Both the position numbers and the translations under genes were made by a program. A stretch of 64,000 nucleotides of DNA from Aedes albopictus (Eukaryota > Arthropoda > Insecta > Diptera > Culicidae), in the NCBI RefSeq assembly GCF_035046485.1, contig NC_085138.1, positions 267,697,694-267,761,693 of the forward strand, in the 5' to 3' direction. Below are positions 45,600 through 55,027 of this stretch, in pieces. Each line of letters opens with the position of its first letter. Position 1 is the first letter of the stretch. The notes beneath the pieces were generated by a model, which saw nothing but the letters and a program-made list of their open reading frames with translations, was not told the DNA's origin and ran no database searches.

Positions 45600-45690
45600 A
45601 GTTGGTACCGACTGGAGCGAGTATCGAACCCATACTCCGAGGCTTACGAAACGACCAGACGAGTTACCCCTCTAACAGCACGATCATGAA
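45600..45690 (-). other. tRNA-like SINE head remnant
   Basis: On the minus strand GTTAGAGGGGTAAC resembles a tRNA D-arm/A-box region, and TGGGTTCGATACTCGCTCC a T-arm/B-box. The acceptor stem does not pair well, so it is more likely a decayed tRNA-derived SINE than a tRNA gene. Confidence 0.4.
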
Positions 45691-46077
45691 GCGCACAAGT
45701 TTCAGAGTGTTACAGAGAGGTTCCACCTAAGTTGTAAAGAAGTTTCCAATCAGTGGAGTTTGGAACGGTTTTCGGGGATGTCAGAGGAGCTTCAAAGAGT
45801 TTCAGGTAGTTCTTGGAAATCATGAACATTTATTTAAACTATCACGTGAAGGAATATAGTTCGTTATATTGAGCTGTGTTTGGGGTCCTTAGTTAAGATC
45901 TCAGTACACAGGGTCAAAAAAGTGTGGTTAAAGATTGTGGAGGCGTGGATGAGGTCCAGGAAACTGGAGTTGGATCATCACAAAACTGAGGTGACGATTG
46001 TGAACAACCGGAAATCGGAGCAGCAGGCGGTGATCAGCGTAGCCACGTTGATAATGCCTGTAAAAGAGCCTCCACAG

Positions 46078-46836
46078 TAGGGCAGTTCAGACTTTGAACA
46101 TGTCAAAAATTCAAAGCTCCCATATGTTCATTACAATCCTTGGTGCAAAACTAGAATCCTGTCAAATTTTCAGCCATTTCGGTGGTGACTTAATGGTGGC
46201 CCAAAAGCAAAATAGGTTTATATGGGAATTACTATGGAGAATCTTCAAAAAAGGTTCTCCACGCTGTAGAGCATTAACACATGGATGAAGTCATAGGGTC
46301 AAAGCCGAATTGAATTCTTCAGATCTCAATGGTGAATGTTGCCGAAGACCGGAAGTCATTTCGACAATCGGGTAAAAAGTTATTAAACAAATTCTCACTC
46401 GCATGCACATATTCATACACGATGTCCTGCAAGGTGTGCAAGAAGGTAACACGCATACTATGATTGCGTGTCAAGCGTGTCGATCGAGCTGTGGTCTTTT
46501 GTTCAAGCACGCATGGACGACTATTGATTAATAACTTCTGTCTCGTGAGTCGAAACGAGTTGCGGTCTTCGGCAACATTCATCATTGAGGTCTGAAGAAT
46601 TCAATTCGGCTTTGACCCTATGACTTCATCCATGTATTGATGCTCTACAGCGTGGAGAACCTTTTTTGAAAATTCTCCATAGTAATTCCCATATAAACCT
46701 ATTTTGCTTTTGGGCCACCATTAAATCACCACCGAAATGGCTGAAAATTTGGCAGAACTCTAGTTTTGCACCAAGGATTGTAATGAACATATGGGAGCTT
46801 TGAATTTTTGGCATGTTCAAAGTCTGAACTGCCCTA
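46078..46836. mobile_element. 759-bp hAT-type palindromic MITE
   Basis: Ends TAGGGCAGTTCAGACTTTGA and its complement, with an exact 8-bp duplication CTCCACAG at 46070-46077 and 46837-46844. The first R1 copy has the unoccupied sequence CTCCACAGCTATTGCGG (read on its minus strand). Arms of about 300 bp are nearly perfect inverted copies around a short unique centre. Both arms include GTTGCCGAAGACC near 46338 or its complement near 46563. Confidence 0.9.
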
Positions 46837-46837
46837 C

Positions 46838-47594
46838 TCCACAGCTATTGCGGCACTGCCCCGGATGATGCCCAATAGCTGTGCGGTGTACGCCAGTAAG
46901 CGCAAGCTTCTGGCTAGTGTCGCTTCGTCCATACTAAGGTATGGCAGCCCGGCGTGGGGCCCTGCTCTAAGTAATGAGAGTACCGTTAGAGCTGGAAAGT
47001 ACTTACAGGCTTATGTGCCTGAGGGTTGCGAACGCGTACCGTACCGTGTCACACGACGCTCTCTACGTCATTACTGGTATGGTGCCTATCGGCATCCTTA
47101 TCAGTGAGGACATGTAGTGCTTCGAAATGCGCGGCACAAGAGCCATACGCAGGACTGCCAGGATGGCCTCTATGGTCAAATGGCAGCGCGTGTGGGAAAG
47201 TTCCACCAAAGGAAGGTGGACCCATAGGTTGATACCGAGGGTAGATAGTTGGATGATTAGGCGCCATGTGAATGATACATTCTACCTGGCACAGGTCCTT
47301 TTAGGTCATGGTTGCTTCCGACAGTATCTACACCGTTTCGGGCATGCGGATTCTCCCGAATGCCCAGTGTGTAATGGTTTAAAGGAAATGGCGGAACACG
47401 TTTTGTTCGTGCGCCTGCGTTTTCGCACAATGCGTGACTGTATGCTTGCCACATGTGGGGAGGACACAACTCCGGACAATCTTATCGAGAGGATGTGTAG
47501 GGATGAGTTTGGCTGCAACGCCGTTTCAACGGCTATTATCCATATCGTCTGGGAGCTACAGAGGAGATGGCGCGTGGACTCGGCGAATGGCTAG
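46838..47594 (+). pseudogene. R1-like ORF2 C-terminal remnant
   Basis: Downstream of the MITE the frame encodes TAIAALPRMMPNSCAVYASK, then shifts frame near 47.0-47.1 kb. It continues at 47127-47594 with MRGTRAIRRTARMASMVKWQ and CPVCNGLKEMAEHVLFV. The last Cys of the CCHC motif seen in copy 1 is replaced (VRLR for VCPR). This is the thumb-to-C-terminal region only, with no catalytic RT motifs. Confidence 0.8.
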
Positions 47595-48119
47595 TTCAGA
47601 TGGGATACAAGAGGTGGTCCAGGGGTTCGGAGTCGGCGGTCGAGATCGACCCTTACAGCGATTAAGTGGCCGCGGAGAGGAAGTCCCGGTAGCGTTGCTG
47701 TCGTGGCGTCGGTCAACTGGGTTGGATCCGAGCCCGCGTTTGGAAAGGGGTCCCCGGTAAGGGCCGGGACAGGTGGAGACCCTCCTGTTAGCAACCTTCT
47801 GGTGCATCTGATAGGGCCTGAAGGGTAGTGATATACTGCCTTTGCGGACAGGTCAGATCGGGTTGCACGTCAGCATCAGTCCTTGATGTCTGCTAAGCAG
47901 TTGGGCGCGGGCGGGGTTGACCCTGCCCGCCTTCCGAGGACAAAGGGAGTGGTGAGGACCACTCGGGAAACTGGCTTAGCACCAGCCGGGATGGACTCTC
48001 CAAAGCGAGTCATCGATGTTCGTTGCTGCAGGCTACACACTAGCCCCTCTCTGAAGCAATACCTTCTTGGTGGTTCCGAAGACACGTAGGGTTTGGCGAC
48101 ATCTTGACATCTTGACATC

Positions 48120-48170
48120 TTGAGCTATTGAATTGACTAAATCAAATATTTAGTCAATTCAATAGCTCAA
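48120..48170. repeat. Perfect 23-bp hairpin at the R1 tail
   Basis: TTGAGCTATTGAATTGACTA plus AAT is followed by a 5-base loop (48143-48147) and its exact complement (48148-48170). It lies immediately after the (GACATCTT)3 tail of the R1 copy. Confidence 0.8.
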
Positions 48171-49396
48171 GGTTGAATAGGTTTATCGAGTGATTATCAA
48201 CTGCTGATTCAGTTCAACCCTGAATGCACTTTTGGTCAGTTTTCGTGCGCTCCCTCGGGAGGCGTTCTTGGCAAATTGATGATTTATCGGGCACGCCAGT
48301 CACTGGCAGATAACGATAAATGAGAATTATTTGTAATTAAGAGAGAATTCAAAACACGAAAAATACCATTCGGGCAACGATCCAGTATGTACATACAAAC
48401 TAATGTATTCGGTTGCTGTCAATGGCTGTGCCATCCAGGATAACCCTTCTTCTATCTCGTACCATCAGGCATGGCTTCCGCTTTTGATTAATTATTCCTT
48501 TATCAATAAATGCCGATCTTCCAGCAGTCGGTAACTGCACGCCCACCAGGGGGTCAAACCATCAATAGGCCTTTGCGGCAGCAGCGGTTCTTTAATCCAA
48601 TTATTCACTTTACAAGCAGACATCTCTGAGAGGGAGACCCTCGCCGTCATCATCACATTTATTTCCCGTGCAGCCGAATGACATATCAACGGCCGTATTC
48701 TGTTGTCCGCTCCGGCCTGGGCGCTGGATGGCGATGAGATGTTAATATGCGGAAATGTTTACCCTTTCAAATTTGCTGCCTCAGATGGAAATCTTTCTCT
48801 CCCCCGTTTATCATCGACCGTCCGTCGTTATCATCAGGGTCGTTTGTTTCTAGCCTAGCCGTAGGAGGCGAACTTTGCCATCACCTGCCAATCATTGGTT
48901 CTTTGAATTAGCTTCCGAGGTGTATTTGAATGGTATCTTGTGAATCAAAGTTTCGCATTGGTTCACACAAAGACAGTTCCAGATACTTTTTTAATCGATC
49001 TAAAGACAATAGTTAACCTCACCTTCTTCCAACAATTGCACCGTGTGATCAGCCCATTGAAATTTGCTGTTTTTTATATACTTCATATTTATGCAGTCCA
49101 CAAAAAGGCATGTAGGACATTATAGGACACATTATTAATCTTATCCAATGTTGTCATCAGCTGTGCTAATCATGTTCCTAGTAAACGCTTGGTTGTTGTT
49201 ATTCCCAGTTACATGAAATCTTCGCATATCGTTTCGATCCATGCTTTCCTGCACTTTAGCAAGCACTATCTCATCTTGCTGCCATTTCTCACTGCGGTGG
49301 ATTCATTTCTTTACTGGTCTTGATACATTGGTTTGTGACTATTAAGCCAAGTATCGAAAAAAAAAATATCACTGTTCCTATAACATATTCAAGTTC
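48171..49396. other. Unassigned sequence left of the LTR element
   Basis: Base composition is more balanced than in the repeats. A 65-codon minus-strand frame at 48492-48689 has no recognised family. No terminal repeats are seen. It may be ordinary unique intergenic DNA. Confidence 0.3.
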
Positions 49397-50060
49397 ACAG
49401 TGTAGCCGCTGCTGGGCGATCCAGCATAAAACGCGTGGCTTAAGCGCCACTCCACAAGGGAGACCACGCGCCCGATATTATATTGCCCGGATGAGACCCC
49501 CTAAGGGCGAGTCCATTTGAAAATTCCTGAAAGGATTTACGGATCGATCCAGCTGGCTACGCACTAAAACGACCGAACGGGTTCACCCTATTACCTCAAC
49601 GCAACCATTAATCCCGAAGGCACTCAGAGAGTTCGGTGAGAGAATCACGCATGCTCAAAGTGAGACAACATTCGCGGTTGCTCACCAATTCTCATCACTG
49701 GCAGACAAGTCACTCGACGCGATACGCATCAGCAAATAAGAGACGGACTGAGAACCACAATCAAACTCCATAGTCGGAGGACGGGAACGAAAACAAAACG
49801 CGTAGTGACGGGCAATACATGAAATCAATTAAACACTAGAGAACATTATTACACATAATAGAGAAGTTTTATTGAACTTAACACTACATATTTGTTGGAA
49901 AAGAATATTGGGTGGTTTTATTTCATAATCTTACGCTAGCGTTTATTTCATTTTCTTGGGTGTGTATGTGTTCGTTCTCTCTAGCTACTGTCTATCGTGT
50001 GTGCGATTTCTCTCCCTATCTTCCTATCTGTCTATCGTGCTCGTGTGCTCATGTGTTCTG

Positions 50061-50068
50061 TGACGTCA
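50061..50068. promoter_or_regulatory. Full CRE/ATF palindrome in LTR
   Basis: TGACGTCA in the 3' LTR; the same site is in the 5' LTR at 55688-55695 and in the antisense segment at 52588-52595. It is a bZIP (CREB/ATF) binding consensus. Function here is inferred only. Confidence 0.45.
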
Positions 50069-50735
50069 CGACCTTTGGCGGCGCATCTGCGGGCTAGTCT
50101 GCGCTCCTGGTGTGACAACCGGATCTGGGCGGCGGCAATTCGTCACGCACGCACGACGATCTCAACTTCGCTACGAGGCCTTAGCGGCACATCGTCTTCA
50201 GTCTTGTGACTGGCCAAAAAAGAACTCCGAGGCGCCCTCAGCGGACGCCCCACTCCACAAAAAAAAAGGTTTGTTCGACTCACCGACTTCGTTGGCTTAC
50301 GTCCGCTGTCGTTGACCTGTGGCCCAGGTCAGTGCCCCGTCCGAGACGGGCGTGTTGAACGGCGATCACCAATGGCCGTTATTGGTGAATGGCGAATCGC
50401 GCGTTTTGCGACCAACGCACTTGCAATGGCGGTGGCGGTCAAATTGGTGGATGGCCTCTGACTCGCGAATCGCTGAGGTCCCCTGAGCCTCACTCGGTCG
50501 ATTTGGTGACGGATCGACCGACTTCCGGCAGGATGACGGTTGGCCGGGAATGTTTCCGTCCGTGAGGGGAGAAGTTCGCGCGCTTGGGTGCGGGTAGATA
50601 TGCTGCGAAATGTACAGCCTTCTGGCGAATAAAACGAACACTAAGCACGAGCACAATATGGCACATTACGAGCACAATTACCTGTTACTTCTGGCTTCTA
50701 ACTAATTCGCACACAGAATTCTACCTTACGCACCC

Positions 50736-50743
50736 TTTTTATA
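50736..50743 (-). promoter_or_regulatory. TATA box of the LTR promoter (3' LTR copy)
   Basis: TATAAAAA on the minus strand, within GTGTATAAAAAGGGTGCG. It predicts transcription start near 50712, leaving about 490 bases of U3 and a very long R-U5. Confidence 0.6.
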
Positions 50744-51244
50744 CACTAGAGAACGAACAAGAATTTAATTAATTAAAATGTACTTAACGTCACTAGGAAT
50801 TCCTTACTTCACAACGGATAACGAACAAACTACAAACGCGCACACTTCCAATTTGCTGGGTAGTCACGAACGAAATGATCGAGTCTGTGATCCCTCAGAT
50901 TAAGACAGTGAATTCTCGGACGTACCGGAAGCTCGTCATTTCCCGAAAACTCGTCGTACACTTTCGTGATCGCAAGTCACGAAGGATAACTCGGAGCGAT
51001 GGTCGTGCTGCTGTCCCTTTCCAACCTTTCGGAGACACAAGTGTGCTCGCCTCAGGAGAGATTTCGCAAAATGTTCGCAACCCATGATTGCCTACTCTAA
51101 GGGAATTCCAATAATTTGAATCTAATTACACTGAACATTGATTTAAACTTATTCTCAACAGGCATTGATATAATATTTACAACATTTACATTAGAATATA
51201 CACAAAAATTATATACAAATTTCCTGACTGCACCAGGGCTATTT

Positions 51245-51284
51245 TACGAAAATTTGGTTTAAGGACTTAAACCAAATTTTCGTA
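51245..51284. repeat. 19-bp perfect hairpin at the expected polypurine-tract position
   Basis: TACGAAAATTTGGTTTAAG at 51245-51263 and its exact complement at 51266-51284 are separated by two bases. It sits ten bases inside the 3' LTR boundary, where a polypurine tract is expected but not seen. Confidence 0.75.
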
Positions 51285-52180
51285 GTGGTAAACTGTACAA
51301 ATTATGTGCATTATTTCATTAATATATTCCCTTAGCTAAATCATGTATAAATATTTCAAATTCATCCGGGTTCCTAACCTATTCTCCATAATAATAATAC
51401 CGAAAAAAATCGAAAAAAAAACTTTTATGTACACACTATTCCATATTCATATCTACAACAATATTTACAAAACACAGGTTCACCCCAAGGAAAGATTGAG
51501 CTGCTTGATGTTCTCAGACTAGGTAGAATATCGACACCAACATATAATCTCAAACCCCAAAGAAATCCTAAAAACTGCATTGCTGCTGAAACCTTTCAGT
51601 CTCAGCAGAAGCATCATCCCAACAACACGTCATTAACTAACAGAACATCTGATACTCAATGAACATACACCAACACAGAACAGGTACATATGGAGAAATC
51701 GAACACCAAACCTAAACGTTGATTCCTTACATTTCTCCCATATGACCGCACACAACAATAACTGGATCATTCAGATTCGAAACTACACCAATCCTTGATG
51801 TTGGTAACACGTTTCTCCTCTGAATTCACCGCAACGATTCTGTCTCACAGAGAACCACCGAGCCTGCTACCCGGTATCCATGCCTCTGTGTAGGACAAAA
51901 CGTAAACATCAACCACAACACAAAAACGCCACAACACCAATTAACTCGCCAAAAATTCTCTGGCTTACGCTAATCCATGTGTGCGAATCCTAAATTCTCC
52001 CAAACAATCTTTCCAATAACGTTTCATACGCCAGAGATTCTCTCCGGCTCTCACGAAGCATTATTAAATGAGAAAACATAAATCACTCACAATTACGTCA
52101 CTCAGAGAAATTTTTCTCCGGACACTCACGATACTCATACTCTGATATATCTACCAAATCTGAGAACCGCCAAACGTAAA
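51285..52180. other. Interior of the LTR element, no sense ORF
   Basis: The stretch between the 3' LTR hairpin and the antisense gene-like segment is rich in A and C on the plus strand. No frame of note is found on the minus (sense) strand. This is where an env-like or other 3' gene would lie in a complete element. Confidence 0.4.
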
Positions 52181-52259
52181 CAAAAACATTGTAAGTGCAG
52201 TGAACATGGAAAATTCGTGAAAGTTTTTAAGGTAATTTTCCCAGAAAAATGGACCAAGA

Positions 52260-52587
52260 ATGGCTGCAAATGTCGAAAAATTACGGGTGAAGTGGCTATC
52301 GAACTGTAAGTATTAATATTTCCTATTTTCTTTGTGGTTTAGGTCAAATACGGAGGGAAAAGAGACTGGCTGACGGAGGCTCGAGCACCCAACGAATTGG
52401 ATCCTCTCGCTGGAAAGACCGGGATGTTGGACGACCTAGCCTTGAAGACTACCTCGCCGGCCGGATGAGGCAGATTCAGGAGACTCGGAAGTTAGGTGAG
52501 TGTGTTTCCAATCGCTTCACGGTAATGGAAACGGATTATGATGCTTTTTCTTGTTTTTTAGGTACTATCGGACGGACGACGACGTGA
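52260..52587 (+). CDS. Candidate spliced antisense gene inside the LTR element
   Basis: Plus strand, opposite to the element. ATG at 52260 opens MAANVEKLRVKWLSN and meets a donor T|GTAAGTATT at 52306. A 37-base intron ends TTTGTGGTTTAG at 52342. Exon 2 (52343-52495) is open for 50 codons and basic. A second intron, 52496-52561, is canonical: 66 bases, GTGAGT to CTTGTTTTTTAG. Exon 3 ends at TGA 52585-52587, and AATAAA signals follow at 52649 and 52660. Both junctions keep frame and predict a 74-residue protein with no recognised domain. Intron 1 is very short; an alternative donor GTAAGT at 52187 to the same acceptor (156 bases) also keeps frame but lacks an ATG. It could be a real antisense gene, a captured host fragment, or chance. 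Confidence 0.33.
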
Positions 52588-52669
52588 TGACGTCACAGAG
52601 GGGTGGCCATGTTCGACCGAAGGCCAAATAGCTTTTTAAGTTCATTTTAATAAATAAGAAATAAAGAAT

Positions 52670-53430
52670 AACAATATTAAGTACTAAATTAGACATAAGA
52701 AACATTTGTGAACTACTATACTAACATTATTTACACATTTGCGCAAATCTCCCTAAAAAGTCTCAGAAAAAAAAACTTTGAAAAATTTTAACTTTCGGGC
52801 AGTACTTTCCCAATAGAGCCATTCTTTTGAAGTTGTTGTGCTATCGCTCGATTGACTCGGGTTGCTCAACATCGTTATTCATGCTAGAAAACTTCTGAGT
52901 CTGTCTTTTCGATCAGCGTCTGACAATCCCCAATGACAGACTCACGAATTTCACTTCCTTGAACAGTACTGCTCGTCATCGCACTACGGCTCCAAGCTTC
53001 TGGTTTGAGATCATCGCCCGGGAAAACTTCCAGGGCTCTCTCTGACTTCTGGTCGAGGGGATCGCGAATAACCACAACAACTTCCTTCCAACGGTTCTAC
53101 TTTGAAAGAACTGACTAGTTCCATTCTTCAGCACACTGCAAAGCTTCTTCTTGGACTGTTGAACAGTCCAAGGATGCCCCTAGTAAGAAAAAGGTTTTGT
53201 AGGGGCGGCAGCTGATCCAAAGATCAGCGCTAAGCTTTGCAATGGCGAGCTATTATGTTATTTACCCGGAGCACGGCTCAACGGGATAAAAGTAACTCCT
53301 GGGTGCAACCCAAGAGCCTCATAGCTGAAAAAACGGTTCACTTTTAGTATTTTAGTGAGACCAGACCTCTAACTGGTTCCTTGTCACTGTTCCAAAACAG
53401 TTACATAGCTGAAGGACATCCAAGGTCAAA
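52670..53430 (-). other. Interior of the LTR element between antisense segment and ORF
   Basis: A 63-codon sense frame at 52884-53075 (starting MVIRDPLDQKSERALEVFPG) has no recognised family. A perfect 23-base palindrome CTTGGACTGTT-G-AACAGTCCAAG lies at 53150-53172. No env-like gene is seen. Confidence 0.4.
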
Positions 53431-54405
53431 CTATGGAGAGCCTGCTTTGGCAAGTTTTTTTAGGAACTTGCAATGGAAAATGCCAAGTCGTTTTCCATCC
53501 AAACTCTCCAAGTCATAACAATGACTGCCCACTACCCTCTTGACGATTGCTGGAATGAATTTCGGTGCCAGCTTGGCCGATAGTACCAGACAGCAACTAA
53601 TCTCAACGGATTGAATGACAAATTCAACTTCCGTTAATAAAATTTTCAAAAACCATACGTTCCATCGTTCCGAAGTAAACGACCACTCGATCAGCCCTTC
53701 ATTTACTGTTCTGACATTCGCTGTTTTCTTCGTTTTCTTCTCCTTTCTTCTACTCAATCGATCTCTTGTCTTTCTCCGACCCTTTCCGCTTCCTGAAAAT
53801 CCTCGCCACGGAACTACCTGTCTAGAATTCCTTTCTTTACTCGCGGATCTCAGAACGTCATATTCCCGGAACAACGTTTGTTTTACTGGCAAAACAGGCC
53901 CTATCTTCTCAGTCTCACCGGCTATTTCGTGATCTGCCATGAAGCAGTTCCCTAGACTTGCATTGGCCACAACTTCTAGTTCTGAAGTCTTGATACTCTC
54001 GGTCTCGCATTCCGGCACAAGACCGCTTGCCAATTCTGGCTGTTCCTGTCCTTTTCTCGCCTTCTCTTCATCTAACTTACGCCAGAGTTCAAGAGTCCTC
54101 TTCCTTCCAATACAATCATCTACCACGTGATCGTATCCCTCACAGTACCAACATGTTGGTGATTCTGGTAGAGGTTTCCTCTCATGGTGTTTCGTACCCT
54201 CGACTATCAACTGCTCTAATGGAACACTTTGGACCACCTCACATTCTTCCTGTCTCTCTTCCTGCTTACCGGCTCCTCTCATTCTCCTTTCAACCATTGC
54301 AATCAATGATTTCAGCCTAACCACTTCGGCCTCCAGAGCCCGAATCCTCTCACTCCCCGGATCTTGATCACCCCCTACACCTACGTTGCTCTCAGTACAA
54401 CTCAT
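53431..54405 (-). CDS. Gag-like zinc knuckle fused to integrase C-terminal tail
   Basis: The ORF starts at ATG 54405 (MSCTESNVGVGG) and encodes 324 residues; the frame is open upstream without ATG. Residues about 17-45 form a coiled coil (ERIRALEAEVVRLKSLIAMV). A CCHC knuckle, CWYCEGYDHVVDDC, lies at about 85-98, as in retroviral nucleocapsid. A very basic stretch follows (SRRKEKKTKKTA). Residues about 274-320 (LSAKLAPKFIPAIVKRV, CYDLESLDGKRLGIFHCKFL) match the small C-terminal domain that closes many gypsy integrases. Capsid, protease, RT, RNase H and the integrase core are absent, so an internal deletion fused the ends of gag and pol in one frame. The product may bind element RNA or DNA. 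It lies 609 bases after the primer-binding site. Confidence 0.7.
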   Translation of the reverse strand: MSCTESNVGVGGDQDPGSERIRALEAEVVRLKSLIAMVERRMRGAGKQEERQEECEVVQSVPLEQLIVEGTKHHERKPLPESPTCWYCEGYDHVVDDCIGRKRTLELWRKLDEEKARKGQEQPELASGLVPECETESIKTSELEVVANASLGNCFMADHEIAGETEKIGPVLPVKQTLFREYDVLRSASKERNSRQVVPWRGFSGSGKGRRKTRDRLSRRKEKKTKKTANVRTVNEGLIEWSFTSERWNVWFLKILLTEVEFVIQSVEISCCLVLSAKLAPKFIPAIVKRVVGSHCYDLESLDGKRLGIFHCKFLKKLAKAGSP

Positions 54406-55013
54406 ATTGTACTCTTCTATGTTCTGAATCCTAGTTTCTAAACAACTCGTAAACGCATAACTGACCCAATTCAAGAACGATACCACGTAAAACACACTCA
54501 ATTAAGGTCGGACTCATAGACTCCATCATTCAAATCTTATTTCTCAAACGAGTACCACAATACCGGAATTTTCTCAACGTCATTTAAAGCCTCATCAAAC
54601 TTCCCTCACATGTCCAGATCATAGCCAACTTCCTCGATAATCAAACGGTCCATATATGCAAGTTTTACAGCCATTTCAATGAAATAGTAATAATTCAACA
54701 AAATACACGAAACGAAAATAACCGAAACTTTGCAATCAACAGACACGTAAATACTGATACTCAACACTATATTCCACTGCACAAACTCAATCTTTATTCT
54801 GCTCAATACTTCCCAAAATGTTCCTTAATTCACAAAAATAACTTAAACACTCAAAGATTGTCCACAGAAACCAAATACGGATAAATTCACATCATAATCC
54901 CAAAACTATCAATAAGTGAACCTCCAACTTTCCATAAATACCACAAAATTCTTAAATACACATAATTTTACATCAGAAACTTCACAAATACTCAAATATC
55001 TCGAAAACCTTTA
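54406..55013 (-). other. 5' leader of the LTR element
   Basis: About 600 bases between the primer-binding site and the ATG at 54405. The minus strand holds a 66-codon frame at 54606-54806 without recognised family. A packaging signal would be expected here but cannot be identified from sequence alone. Confidence 0.4.
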
Positions 55014-55024
55014 GTTGGGCGCCA
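55014..55024 (-). other. Primer-binding site (tRNA-Lys type)
   Basis: On the minus strand TGGCGCCCAAC lies three bases after the end of the 5' LTR. The plus strand reads GTTGGGCGCCA, the 3' end of a tRNA-Lys including CCA. This fixes the element's orientation. Confidence 0.85.
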
Positions 55025-55027
55025 ATT

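Larger units (their letters stand above)
45060..45830 (+). repeat. Degenerate GTTTCAGAG/TTTCAGG repeat
   Basis: TTTCAG or TTTCAA recurs every 15-35 bases with surrounding GGG, AGG or GTT words, interrupted by a MITE-like block (45196-45434) and a tRNA-like block (45600-45690). The pattern parallels the GAAGGAAT repeat at the window start. No coding meaning seen. Confidence 0.5.
45925..48119 (+). mobile_element. 5'-truncated R1-clade element (second copy)
   Basis: The plus-strand copy begins within ORF2 at the segment encoding IVEAWMRSRKLELDHHKTEV and continues to the same 3' end as the first copy (GTTTGGCGAC at about 48091-48100). It finishes with a tail of three GACATCTT units. A hAT-type MITE lies at 46078-46836, and a deletion just before it removes about 80 bases of ORF2. 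5' truncation is usual for target-primed reverse transcription. Confidence 0.8.
49401..51235 (-). repeat. 3' LTR of the gypsy-like element
   Basis: It starts TGTAGCCGCTGCTGGGCG and, at the inner edge, ends GCACCA instead of the GCTACA found in the other LTR (two differences). Three further differences were noted, at the places corresponding to 50148, 50563 and 50610. On the minus strand a TATA box lies at 50736-50743, and an AATAAA on the minus strand at 49868-49873 could be the polyadenylation signal. Confidence 0.9.

Noticed and set aside
46808..47269. Opposite-strand ORFs over the R1 fragment
   Set aside because: Antisense shadows of the R1 ORF2 C-terminus.
50366..50656. 96-codon gene inside the LTR, conserved in both copies
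   Set aside because: The two LTRs are recent duplicates of one sequence, so the shared frame is not evidence of selection. It lies in the untranslated leader.
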